Shown here piece by piece: positions 26,105-35,928 of a stretch of 64,000 nt of DNA. The position numbers and the translations under genes are program-made. Each line of letters opens with the position of its first letter. Positions within the stretch are counted from its first letter, which is position 1. The DNA lies in the NCBI GenBank assembly GCA_041394405.1, contig JAWKIF010000006.1:372001-436000 (forward strand), read 5' to 3'. The DNA is from Microthrix sp041394405. GTDB lineage: Bacteria > Actinomycetota > Acidimicrobiia > Acidimicrobiales > Microtrichaceae. The notes under the pieces were generated by a model. The model saw only the letters and a program-made list of their open reading frames with translations. It ran no database searches and had not been told where the DNA came from.

Positions 26105-26341
26105 ATGAGTGCTTCCGGTGCCCGCGTGTGCGCCCGACCGTTCTGTGCGGCCGCAGCGGCCGCCACCTTGTCCTATGCCTACGACTCGGGATCGGTCTGG
26201 CTGGACCCGCTTGCGGTCCAAACCCATCCGATGGTTCACGACCTGTGCGCCGCCCATGCGGACGCCGTCTCGGTTCCCAAGGGTTGGCGCCTGGTGGACC
26301 GGCGGGTGTCGGCCTCGGTGTCGCACCTGGCCGCCGGTTAG
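26105..26341 (+). CDS. DUF3499 family protein
   Basis: Small actinobacterial protein of 78 residues. Family features are CARPFC near residue 9, the block ATLSYAYDSGSVWLDPL, and DLCAAHAD near 47, followed by PKGWRLVD. The cysteines and histidines could form a zinc site. DUF3499 genes sit beside manB in most actinobacteria, and here manB follows two genes later. Function is unknown. The start is fixed by the leaderless promoter and by the beginning of homology; the longer frame upstream runs opposite ftsH. Confidence 0.85.
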   Translation: MSASGARVCARPFCAAAAAATLSYAYDSGSVWLDPLAVQTHPMVHDLCAAHADAVSVPKGWRLVDRRVSASVSHLAAG

Positions 26342-26358
26342 CCCGCCCAGCCGTCGGA

Positions 26359-27138
26359 ATGGGGCAGCGATCCCTGCGATCCGAGACGCAGCCAAGGCCG
26401 ACCGAGGCTGCCTTGGCCCGGTTGGGTTGGCTGGCCGCCCTGTGGCTGGGTTCGAGGGTGATCGCCGGGCTGTTGGTGGGACCGTTCATCGACCCCGAGG
26501 CGCCGCTGACCGCCGGCCGCCTGGTGCTCAGCCAGCTCCCGTTCTGGGCGGCCACCGTGGCCGGGCTGGTCTGGATGGCCCGCCGGGAGGCCGAACCGAT
26601 GGGTCGCTTCGTGCGCTGGGGGTTCGCTCCGGGCGACGCGGTGGTGGGTCTGGCCGCCGGCTTCGGCCTGCATTGGGGCGTCGATGGGCTCTATCGCGTG
26701 TTGGACGCCATCGGCGTCCGGGGGGATGCCTCGGCGTCGGCCCGCGAGTTGGTGGAGGCCTCCCCGGGGTGGGCCGGGCGCACGCTGCTGCTGGCCATGG
26801 TTGTGGTGGGAGCACCCGTGGTGGAGGAGTTGTACTACCGAGGGGTGGCTCAACGGACCGCCGTGGAATTGGGCCGAGGGACCGACGCGCCCGGAGCGGG
26901 GCGGGCCTGGGGCGCCGGAGTGGGGTTGGTGGGGGTGGCCGCCTTCTTCGCCATCAGCCATGTCAACAAGAGCGGCGACCTGATTCAGGTGCCCGGGCTC
27001 GTCCTCGTGGGTCTGGTGCTGGGCCTGCTGGTCTGGCGCTCGGGCCGCATTGGCCCCTCTATCGTGGCGCACGGGGTCTTCAACCTGTGCAGCCTGCTGG
27101 TGCTGTGGGACGTCTCAAGTCCGTTTCTGGCCGGTTGA
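26359..27138 (+). CDS. CPBP family intramembrane metalloprotease
   Basis: Integral membrane protein of 259 residues from the CAAX protease/bacteriocin-processing (Abi) family. The three catalytic motifs are present in order: EELYYRG (E-E-x-x-x-R) near residue 156, FAISHVN near 195, and HGVFN near 238. About six to eight hydrophobic helices are visible. ATG at 26359 is taken as start because the upstream frame overlaps the DUF3499 gene and its sequence looks non-native. Substrate unknown; members process prenylated or hydrophobic peptides or act as membrane scaffolds. Confidence 0.88.
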   Translation: MGQRSLRSETQPRPTEAALARLGWLAALWLGSRVIAGLLVGPFIDPEAPLTAGRLVLSQLPFWAATVAGLVWMARREAEPMGRFVRWGFAPGDAVVGLAAGFGLHWGVDGLYRVLDAIGVRGDASASARELVEASPGWAGRTLLLAMVVVGAPVVEELYYRGVAQRTAVELGRGTDAPGAGRAWGAGVGLVGVAAFFAISHVNKSGDLIQVPGLVLVGLVLGLLVWRSGRIGPSIVAHGVFNLCSLLVLWDVSSPFLAG

Positions 27139-27190
27139 GCCGAGCCGGCCTCGATGAGGAGACCCGTCGTTCCCGTGGCACGATAGGCCG

Positions 27191-30049
27191 ATGACCGACG
27201 TGGTGAGTCCCCCCGCGCCCGGGTCGGGCCGGCCCGACGAGGCCGCCCCAACACCGCAGCCCGATGCGACGCCCCCCGCCGAGGGGCGTCGCGTGAGTCT
27301 CCGGTTGCCCGAGGGCATCGAGCCCGCCCAGGCGGCCAACTTCGCAGTCCTCGCCGCGCTGAGCGTCTTCATCTTCATGTCGCTGAACCGGGTGGGCGGA
27401 TTGCTGTCCTCAACCACACCCACCGGCGGCGACATGGGCGCCCACATCTGGGGGCCCGACTTCCTCAAGGACACGCTGTTGCCGGCGCTTCGCCTGTCGG
27501 GCTGGAGTCAGGACTGGTACGCCGGGTTCCCCGCCTACACCTTCTACATGGTGGTTCCGGCACTGGCCATCGTGGCCCTGGACGTCGGACTCCCGCCGCT
27601 GGTGGGCATCCCGCTGCTGGGCCTGTCGGTCGGCGCGCTGGTGTACGGATGGTCGGCGTTCCCCCATCGCCTGGCACGCGCCGCCATGTTGGCGGCGGCC
27701 GTGGTGGTGATTCCGCTGTGCCTGGACATCAACCCGAACGTCGCCTTCAAGCTGGTGAGCGTGTCCGGCCTGTTGGCGATGCCCTGGGCGGCGTTCTTCC
27801 TGGGCACTCGCCTGCGGCTGCGATTCCCGGGCCCCATGTTGATGGCCATGGCCTCGCTGGTGTTCGTGTGGGACTCGCACTTCACGATCTACGGGGGGAA
27901 CGCGGCCTCCACCATGGCGGGCGAGTTCTCCTTCTCCATCGCCTTCACGCTCACGCTCGTGTACCTGGGGTTCGTCTCCCGAGGTCTGGAGACCGGCCGG
28001 CACCGGGCGATCGCCGCCGTGCTGTTGGGCGTGGTGGCCGTCTGCCACGTCATCCCCCTGTTCTTTGCCGTCGGGGCTACGGCCATGATGTTCGTCCTGC
28101 GCCCGGGCGTGCGCGAGCTGAAGTGGCTGGCGGCGGTCATGCCCGTCGGTGGGTTCCTCTCGGCGTTCTGGATCGTGCCCTTTTATCTTCGCAGCGACTA
28201 CCTGAACGACATGGGCTGGGAGAAGGTGGGGCCGGGGGTGAACGGCGGGGCCAGCACCTATTGGCAGTACCTCCTGCCCGGCAACATGCCCTACAACGAG
28301 GTGATCATCGGGCTTGCCGCCATCGGGGCGGTGTTGAGCATCGTCAAGGCCAATCGCGCCGGCCTCACGTTCACGGCCTGGGCGGTGTTCGGGATGATCG
28401 GCTTCATCGTGATGCCCCAGGGACGCTTCTGGAACGCGCGGGTGTTGCCGTTCTACGTCCTGTCGCTTGATCTGCTGGCGGCGGTTGCCGTCACCATGCT
28501 GATTGGGGCATTGACGCCGTATCTCACCCGGCGCAAACGCTGGCAGCCGGTGGTCACCGGGGCGCTCGCCGGCGCCGCGGTGATCGCCGTGTTTCTCGCC
28601 GTCGGGCTGCCGATCGGGCTGCCTCCCAGCGCCAAGTCCACGATGGTGAGCGCCCCGACCGTGGTCGAGGATCAGTCGTCGGTGCCCCAGCTCAGCGGTA
28701 ACCAGTACGGGCCCTTTCTGGCCACCCAGACCAACGTGGCCACGGGATGGGCCAGCTGGAACTTCGGGGGCCTCGAGGTCAAGTCGCGCTACCCCGAGTT
28801 CAACAACTTGATGACCACCATGGAGCGCCTGGGCAAGGAGCGTGGGTGCGGCCGGGCCATGTGGGAGTACTACGAGGAAATCGGCGACTACGGCACGCCC
28901 ATGGCACCCATGCTGTTGCCGTACTTCACCGACGGGTGCATCGGCTCGATGGAGGGGCTGTATTTCGAGGCGTCCATGACGACCCCGTTCCACTTCCTCA
29001 ACCAATCGTTGCTGTCGGCGACTCCATCCCGGCCCATGCGCAACCTGCCCTACCAGGAGCTGAACGTCGAGGAGGGCGTGAAGCGGCTGCAGCTCTATGG
29101 CGTTCGCTACTACCTGAGCCGCAGCGTGGCCGCCACCGAGCAGGCGCGGGCGCTGACCGAGGGCGACGCCCCGCTGCTGACCGAGGTGGCCGAGGTGCCC
29201 AGCCAGGACCTGCCCGAGGATGTGGAGACCGAACAGCAACCGTGGGTGATCTTCGAGGTCGCCGACTCCGAGCGCGTCGTGGGGTTGGACAGCGTGCCGC
29301 TGGTGATGGACGACGTGCTGCCCGACCACGAACACTGGTTGGATCCAACGGTTGCCTGGTACAACGACACGGCGAACTGGGACACCTACCTGGCCGCCGA
29401 CGGACCTGACGAGTGGCCGCGGGTTGACTGCGGTGTCCGGTCGGGAGGCCCCTCGGTCGAACAGCCCTACGGTCGGCCCTGCGACGGCTTCACGCAGGGA
29501 GAGCCCGTTGAGCCCGCCCGGGTGAGCGATCTTGAGATCGAACACCAGTCCATGACCTTCACCGTCGACGAGCCGGGCAAGCCCGTGTTGGTGAAGACCA
29601 GCTACTTCCCGAATTGGAAGGCCGACGGCGCCGAGGGGCCGTTCCGCGTGGCGCCAAATCTCATGGTGGTGGTGCCCACGCAAACCGATGTCAGCCTCAC
29701 CTACGGTCGCTCCTGGGTGGAGTGGTTCGCGTTGGCCGTTTCCTTGGTCGGCGTCGGTCTGGTCATCGCGCTGCTGTGGCGCGGTGCCCCACCGTGGGGT
29801 CGCAAGGCCTGGCAGTTCGCCCACGACGCCGAACCCGGCGATGTCGGCCCGATTGCCTACTACTCCGAGTCCTGGAGGCGCCTGCGGGGTCGCCGCGCCG
29901 CTGCGCCCATCGACGACCACGACGGTGCCCCTGACCGAAGCCCGGGTGAGGACCCCGATGCCACCCTGGAGCCCTCGCCAGACTGGATGGTGGCCGCTCA
30001 GGAGCCGGCCGAGACCGGCCGGTCGGAGGCGGACGACGGCGCCGGTTGA
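27191..30049 (+). CDS. large multi-spanning membrane protein, probable envelope glycan enzyme
   Basis: A 952-residue protein. A disordered N-terminus (1-45) is followed by about 12 membrane helices up to residue 475, an extracytoplasmic domain (about 480-835), one more helix near 845-865, and an acidic cytoplasmic tail. The first periplasmic loop begins TPTGGDMGAHIWGPDF, similar to the acidic catalytic loop of GT-C glycosyltransferases, and the build recalls membrane proteins annotated as 6-pyruvoyl-tetrahydropterin synthase-related. A lipid-linked sugar transferase role is therefore likely but unproven. The ATG at 27191 follows a weak CACGAT box by 6 bases. It is followed by manB after 78 bases. 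Confidence 0.78.
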   Translation: MTDVVSPPAPGSGRPDEAAPTPQPDATPPAEGRRVSLRLPEGIEPAQAANFAVLAALSVFIFMSLNRVGGLLSSTTPTGGDMGAHIWGPDFLKDTLLPALRLSGWSQDWYAGFPAYTFYMVVPALAIVALDVGLPPLVGIPLLGLSVGALVYGWSAFPHRLARAAMLAAAVVVIPLCLDINPNVAFKLVSVSGLLAMPWAAFFLGTRLRLRFPGPMLMAMASLVFVWDSHFTIYGGNAASTMAGEFSFSIAFTLTLVYLGFVSRGLETGRHRAIAAVLLGVVAVCHVIPLFFAVGATAMMFVLRPGVRELKWLAAVMPVGGFLSAFWIVPFYLRSDYLNDMGWEKVGPGVNGGASTYWQYLLPGNMPYNEVIIGLAAIGAVLSIVKANRAGLTFTAWAVFGMIGFIVMPQGRFWNARVLPFYVLSLDLLAAVAVTMLIGALTPYLTRRKRWQPVVTGALAGAAVIAVFLAVGLPIGLPPSAKSTMVSAPTVVEDQSSVPQLSGNQYGPFLATQTNVATGWASWNFGGLEVKSRYPEFNNLMTTMERLGKERGCGRAMWEYYEEIGDYGTPMAPMLLPYFTDGCIGSMEGLYFEASMTTPFHFLNQSLLSATPSRPMRNLPYQELNVEEGVKRLQLYGVRYYLSRSVAATEQARALTEGDAPLLTEVAEVPSQDLPEDVETEQQPWVIFEVADSERVVGLDSVPLVMDDVLPDHEHWLDPTVAWYNDTANWDTYLAADGPDEWPRVDCGVRSGGPSVEQPYGRPCDGFTQGEPVEPARVSDLEIEHQSMTFTVDEPGKPVLVKTSYFPNWKADGAEGPFRVAPNLMVVVPTQTDVSLTYGRSWVEWFALAVSLVGVGLVIALLWRGAPPWGRKAWQFAHDAEPGDVGPIAYYSESWRRLRGRRAAAPIDDHDGAPDRSPGEDPDATLEPSPDWMVAAQEPAETGRSEADDGAG

Positions 30050-30073
30050 GCCCAGGCCGGGGCCGCTTGGTCG

Positions 30074-30111
30074 GCCGAGGGTCTCGATGCGAACCGCCCC
30101 GTACCCTCGGC
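30074..30111. promoter_or_regulatory. inverted repeat overlapping the manB promoter
   Basis: GCCGAGGGT (30074-30082) pairs perfectly with ACCCTCGGC (30103-30111) around 20 bases. The right arm ends 2 bases before the TAGGAT -10 box, so the repeat covers the -35 region. It may be an operator, or a terminator for the preceding gene that ends at 30049. Confidence 0.45.
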
Positions 30112-30113
30112 GC

Positions 30114-30119
30114 TAGGAT
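30114..30119 (+). promoter_or_regulatory. -10 box of manB, leaderless type
   Basis: TAGGAT ends 8 bases before the GTG at 30128. Confidence 0.5.
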
Positions 30120-30127
30120 CGGCCGTC

Positions 30128-31513
30128 GTGGCAGATCTGGACGGCATCTTCAAGGCGTACGACGTGCGTGGCCTCGTCCCCGACCAACTGGACGAGGAGA
30201 CCGCCGAGCGCATCGGCGCAGCGTTCGCCAGATTCCTCCAGGGCGGCCCCGACGGGTTGCCCGAGGGCGAGGCGGTTCCCGGTCGTGTCCTCGTTGGCCG
30301 CGACATGCGCCCAAGCGGTCCGGGACTCGTTGCCGCCTTCGCCCGCGGCGTCACTGGTCAGGGCATGGACGTGGTGGACCTGGGTTTGTGCTCGACCGAC
30401 CAGGTGTACTTCGCCAGCGGGTCGATGGACGCGCCGGCGGCCGTCTTCACCGCCTCGCACAACCCGGCCGGATACAACGGCATCAAGTTCTGCCGTTCCG
30501 GGGCTCGGCCGCTGGGCCTGGAGACCGGCTTGGACCGGGTGCGCGACGACGCCCGCAATGATCTTGCGCCGGCCGACACCCCGGGCACCGTCACCCATGC
30601 CGATGTGCTCCAGGACTTCGCCGACCACGTCCGAAGCTTCATCGACACCGATGCGCTGGCCCCGCTGACCGTGGTGGCCGATACCGCGAACGGCATGGGC
30701 GGCCTGGTGGTTCCGGCCGTCTTCGAAGGCCTCAAGTGCAACCTGGACGTGCTCTATGGCGAGCTGGACGGGACGTTCCCCAACCACCCGGCCGATCCCC
30801 TGCAGAGCGAGAACCAGGCCGACCTGAAGGCCCGGGTGCTGGAGCTGGGTGCGGACGTCGGCCTGGCCTTCGACGGCGACGCCGACCGGGTCTTCCTCGT
30901 GGACGAGACGGGCACCGGGTTGTCCGGCTCCACCACCACCGCCATCATCGCCACTGCGCTGTTGCGCGAGCACCCCGGCGCCACCGTCATCCACAACCTG
31001 ATCGTGTCCAAGGCGGTTCCTGAGGCCATCAAGGAGGCGGGGGGAGTGCCGGTGCGGACCCGCGTCGGCCACAGCTACATCAAGGCCGAGATGGCCGAGC
31101 GACATGCCCTGTTTGGGGGCGAGCACTCGGCGCACTACTACTTCGCCGACAACTACCGGGCCGACTCGGGCCTGATTGCGGCACTCGTGGTCCTCGCCGA
31201 GATGTCCCGAACGGGCCAGCCCCTCTCCGAGCTGCGCCGGCCCTTCGAACGCTACGGCGCCTCGGGTGAGATCAACACCGAGGTCAAGGATCCAACTGCC
31301 ACGATGGCCCGCGTCGAGGAGGCCTTTGTCGCCGCCAAGCGCGACCACGTGGACGGCCTCACGGTGGACCTTGGCGACTGGTGGTTCAACCTGCGCGCCT
31401 CCAACACTGAACCGCTGTTGCGCTTGAACCTCGAGGCCCCCGACGAGGCCTCGGTGAGCCAGCACGTCGCCGAAGTGCTGGCCCTCGTGCGGGGCGACGG
31501 CACGCCCCAGTAG
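30128..31513 (+). CDS. manB: phosphomannomutase/phosphoglucomutase
   Basis: Cytoplasmic hexose phosphate mutase of 461 residues that interconverts mannose-6-phosphate and mannose-1-phosphate (and often the glucose forms), feeding GDP-mannose synthesis. The phosphoserine loop is TASHNPAGYNGIKF near residue 105, the Mg site FDGDADR near 252, the sugar-binding loop GGEHSAHYYF near 333, and the phosphate-binding loop RASNTEPLLR near 425. Length is standard. It begins at GTG 30128 and leads a group with Trm112, the isomerase and ahcY. Confidence 0.94.
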   Translation: MADLDGIFKAYDVRGLVPDQLDEETAERIGAAFARFLQGGPDGLPEGEAVPGRVLVGRDMRPSGPGLVAAFARGVTGQGMDVVDLGLCSTDQVYFASGSMDAPAAVFTASHNPAGYNGIKFCRSGARPLGLETGLDRVRDDARNDLAPADTPGTVTHADVLQDFADHVRSFIDTDALAPLTVVADTANGMGGLVVPAVFEGLKCNLDVLYGELDGTFPNHPADPLQSENQADLKARVLELGADVGLAFDGDADRVFLVDETGTGLSGSTTTAIIATALLREHPGATVIHNLIVSKAVPEAIKEAGGVPVRTRVGHSYIKAEMAERHALFGGEHSAHYYFADNYRADSGLIAALVVLAEMSRTGQPLSELRRPFERYGASGEINTEVKDPTATMARVEEAFVAAKRDHVDGLTVDLGDWWFNLRASNTEPLLRLNLEAPDEASVSQHVAEVLALVRGDGTPQ

Positions 31514-31576
31514 CCACGATTCCCAACGACCCTTCCCGGCGGCACCGCCGTCACGATCTATCCCAAGGAGCGACCC

Positions 31577-31855
31577 ATGGCCCTTTCACCGGTGTTGCTG
31601 GAAGTGCTGGCCTGTCCCGAGGACAAGGGCCCGCTGTACTACCTGGAGGACGAGAACGCGCTGTACAACCCGCGTCTCACCCGCCGGTATCGCATCGAGG
31701 AGGGCGACATCCCCGTGATGCTCATCGAAGAGGCCGAGACGGTCGACGGCGACGAGCACGAACGCATCATGGCCAAGGTGGCGGCGGACGCCATCAAGCC
31801 CACGTTCGAGGCCGACGATGCCGACGGGGCGGCGGGCGCCAAGGACGATCGGTGA
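31577..31855 (+). CDS. Trm112 family protein
   Basis: A 92-residue protein with the Trm112/YcaR start LLEVLACPEDKGPL and RYRIEEGDIPVMLIEEA in the middle. Trm112-like proteins bind and stabilise partner enzymes, often methyltransferases. In zinc-binding members the first site reads Cys-Pro-x-Cys; here the second Cys is Asp, so the metal site is probably lost. The last 25 residues are acidic. AAGGAG lies 8 bases before the ATG. The next gene overlaps by 4 bases, suggesting a physical or regulatory link with the sugar-phosphate isomerase. Confidence 0.9.
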   Translation: MALSPVLLEVLACPEDKGPLYYLEDENALYNPRLTRRYRIEEGDIPVMLIEEAETVDGDEHERIMAKVAADAIKPTFEADDADGAAGAKDDR

Positions 31856-32907
31856 CCTCGTCAGCGAGCGGGGTGCTTGACACCCTGGGCATGTTCGACG
31901 CGGCCTTCGGCCTCCCCGAGCAGATGGTCGCGGCCGTCGAGTTGGCCGGTTCCGTCGATGGGCTCCCGCAGGTTGAGGCCGCCCGATCCGTGCTGGTGTT
32001 GGGCATGGGTGGCTCCGGGATATCCGGTGACATCCTCAGCCTCGTGGCCTCCACGTCGGGCCGGGTGCCGGTGCAGACCAGCCGCCATTACGAGCTACCG
32101 GCCTTCGTCGATCAGCACACGGTGGTCTTTGCCGTGTCGTTCTCGGGCAATACCGAAGAGACGCTGACCGCTGCGGAGGCCGCCATCTCTGCGGGGGCGC
32201 CGGTGGTCGCAGTCACCACCGGCGGCGCTCTGGGCGACCTCGTGACCTCGGCAGGGGGTGCGGTCTGCGCACTGCCCGACGGCATCCCGTTGCCGCGTGC
32301 GGCGCTGGGGGCGGTGGGCCTGGCGCCGGTGGTGCTGGCCACCCGCATGGGCCTGCTGGATCCAACCGAGGCCGCGCTCGATGCCGCCATCGAGGCCACG
32401 GCCGCCCGTCTGGCCGCCAACGCCGGCCAGACGCCCGACGCCGACAATGATGCCCGAACCCTGGCCCGGCACCTCGAACGGACCCAGCCCGTCATCTACG
32501 GGGGAGGGCGCACCGGCGAGCTGGCTGCGTACCGATGGAAGGGCCAGGTGAACGAGAACGCCAAGGCCCCCGCCTACTGGGGCAGCGTGCCCGAGGTGTG
32601 CCACAACGAGATCTGCGCCTGGGGCCAGCACGGCGACGTGACCAGACAGGTCAACTCCATGGTGTACCTGCGCCACGAGAGCGAGCACCCGAACGTCGGT
32701 CGCCGATTCGAGTTCCTGCGCCAGATCACCGCCGAGGTGGTCGCCGAGATCTTCGAAGTGGAGGCCAAAGGTGACGGCCCGCTGGCCCAGTTCTACGATC
32801 TGGCGGCGTTCGGCGATCTCGTCAGCCTGTGGATGGCCGCCGAGGCCGGCGTCGACCCCGGCCCCATCCCCGCCATCGAGGACCTCAAGGCCTATCTAGC
32901 CGGCTAG
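31852..32907 (+). CDS. SIS-domain phosphoglucose/phosphomannose isomerase
   Basis: Cytoplasmic sugar isomerase of 351 residues related to bifunctional glucose/mannose-6-phosphate isomerases. The first SIS domain has LGMGGSGISGDI near residue 45 and the phosphate-binding sequence FSGNTEETLTA near 97. The C-terminal half has the conserved KGQVNENAK near 228 and EVCHNEI near 245, expected for the active-site Glu and His. It would supply mannose-6-phosphate from fructose-6-phosphate for manB. GTG at 31852 overlaps the Trm112 stop. Confidence 0.9.
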   Translation: MTSSASGVLDTLGMFDAAFGLPEQMVAAVELAGSVDGLPQVEAARSVLVLGMGGSGISGDILSLVASTSGRVPVQTSRHYELPAFVDQHTVVFAVSFSGNTEETLTAAEAAISAGAPVVAVTTGGALGDLVTSAGGAVCALPDGIPLPRAALGAVGLAPVVLATRMGLLDPTEAALDAAIEATAARLAANAGQTPDADNDARTLARHLERTQPVIYGGGRTGELAAYRWKGQVNENAKAPAYWGSVPEVCHNEICAWGQHGDVTRQVNSMVYLRHESEHPNVGRRFEFLRQITAEVVAEIFEVEAKGDGPLAQFYDLAAFGDLVSLWMAAEAGVDPGPIPAIEDLKAYLAG

Positions 32908-32973
32908 CAACCCCGAACCACCGACCACCCCGCACCATTCGACCACACCGCTCAACCCCCGCTGAGGAGACCC

Positions 32974-34422
<1,449 letters not shown>

Positions 34423-34509
34423 TCACACTCCCGCAGCGGTGCCGGGTGGCGGTGATCGCCTGAGAGGTGCATGCTCGGGTGGCGGTCGATCGAAGGGGCA
34501 AGGATCGTG

Positions 34510-35373
34510 GTGTCAGAACACGACTGGGCAGGCAGGGTGGCCGTGGTCACCGGTGGCGGCTCGGGCATCGGACGTTCGATGGTGCGGCGCTTCGCGGGCG
34601 AGGCCATGTCGGTGGTGGTCGCCGACATCGACCTTCCCGCCGCCCAGGCGGTTGCCGAGGAGTTGGCGGCCGACGGTCTGCTGGCGGACGGCGCCGAGGC
34701 GCTGGCCGTGGAGGTGGACGTGTCGTCGGCGACCGCGGTTGAGGAGCTGGCCGAGACCTGCGTCGAGCGGCTGGGCGGGGTGCACCTGGCCTGCAACAAC
34801 GCCGGCGTGTCGGCCGGCGGGCTGTCCTGGGAGTTGCCGATGTCGGACTGGGAGTGGGTGCTGGAGGTGAACCTGTGGGGGGTCATCCACGGGGTTCGGT
34901 CCTTCGTGCCCCGCATCGTGGCCTCCGGCGGGGGCCACGTGGTGAACACCGCCTCGATGGCCGGGCTCACGTCGCCGCCGTTCATGAGCCCCTACTCGGT
35001 GGCCAAGCACGGGGTGGTGGCGCTCACCGAGGCGTTGTATCACGAGCTGGCGATATCGCACCCCGAGGTGGGCGCGTCGGTGCTGTGCCCCGGGTGGGTC
35101 AGCACCCGCATTCACGAGGCCGGCCGCAACCGGCCCGAGCGCCACGGAGGCCCGGTGGACCCGAACGCCGAGGCCGGCATGCGTGAGGTCATCGCCGGGC
35201 TGATTGCCGCCGGGGCCGACCCCGACGATGTGGCCGCCTCCGTGTGGGACGCCATCAGCGAACGTCGGTTCTGGGTGTTCACCCACGACGAGTGGCTGCC
35301 CATGGCGGCCGAGGATTCCAGGCTGGCCTTCGAAGGCAAGAACCCCGTGCTGCGCATGCCCGGCGGTCAGTAG
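34510..35373 (+). CDS. short-chain dehydrogenase/reductase
   Basis: Oxidoreductase of about 287 residues with the full classical SDR set: TGGGSGIG near residue 16, CNNAG near 96, the catalytic Ser in NTASMAG, and YSVAK near 164. Substrate is unknown; the group includes many steroid- and ketone-acting enzymes. GTG at 34510 is preferred, with AAGG 6 bases upstream; an earlier ATG at 34471 and GTG at 34507 are alternatives. It follows ahcY by 87 bases and may be co-transcribed. Confidence 0.87.
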   Translation: MSEHDWAGRVAVVTGGGSGIGRSMVRRFAGEAMSVVVADIDLPAAQAVAEELAADGLLADGAEALAVEVDVSSATAVEELAETCVERLGGVHLACNNAGVSAGGLSWELPMSDWEWVLEVNLWGVIHGVRSFVPRIVASGGGHVVNTASMAGLTSPPFMSPYSVAKHGVVALTEALYHELAISHPEVGASVLCPGWVSTRIHEAGRNRPERHGGPVDPNAEAGMREVIAGLIAAGADPDDVAASVWDAISERRFWVFTHDEWLPMAAEDSRLAFEGKNPVLRMPGGQ

Positions 35374-35466
35374 GGCACCGTGCCCATGCCCACGAGGACC
35401 TCGCCCGAGGATGCGCCCTCCCACGAGCAGAGCCCCGGTGAGGAGTTGCGCAAGGAGGGGTCGACC

Positions 35467-35907
35467 ATGGCGCTCTACGTTGCGGTCTGCCTGCTGGCGG
35501 GGTTGATGGCTGTGCCCGACGCGGTCGGCCACCATGGCGTTCGGGTGATTGGCATCGTGTGGGGCACGACGATCGGCCTCACGTTGGCGCATCTGTTTGC
35601 GTTTCGGCTGTCGTCGCGGCTCGTGAGCCATGGCCGGGTGGACCCACACGACGTGCGGGTGGGCGCGGCGCAACTCGCCGGCGCCACGTTGGTGGCCATG
35701 ATCTGCACCGTTCCGATTCTGTTCCTGAGCGAGACCGCCGAGCTCGATGCCGTCCGGCTGCTGCTGGCGGCGTTCGTGGCCGTCGTGGGCTACGAGGTGG
35801 CGAGCAGCAACGGCGGCTCCCGGGGGCGGTCCCTGCTCTACGCCGGAGCGGTGATGGTGATGGCTCTCACCATTGCCATCACCAAGAACATCCTGGGTGG
35901 ACACTGA
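35467..35907 (+). CDS. five-TM membrane protein of unknown function
   Basis: A 146-residue hydrophobic protein with about five membrane helices. ATG at 35467 is chosen because a very strong AAGGAGGGG ribosome binding site lies 8 bases upstream; an ATG at 35380 in the same frame would add 29 hydrophilic residues and place that site inside the gene. No catalytic motif is seen. A histidine pair (VGHHGVR) follows the first helix. It converges with dgt. Confidence 0.7.
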   Translation: MALYVAVCLLAGLMAVPDAVGHHGVRVIGIVWGTTIGLTLAHLFAFRLSSRLVSHGRVDPHDVRVGAAQLAGATLVAMICTVPILFLSETAELDAVRLLLAAFVAVVGYEVASSNGGSRGRSLLYAGAVMVMALTIAITKNILGGH

Positions 35908-35928
35908 GGCACCCAGACCGCCGGTTGC

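Noticed and set aside
27410..29920. An 836-codon frame opposite the large membrane protein
   Set aside because: Low-complexity antisense frame; the plus strand has clear membrane helices and a normal start.
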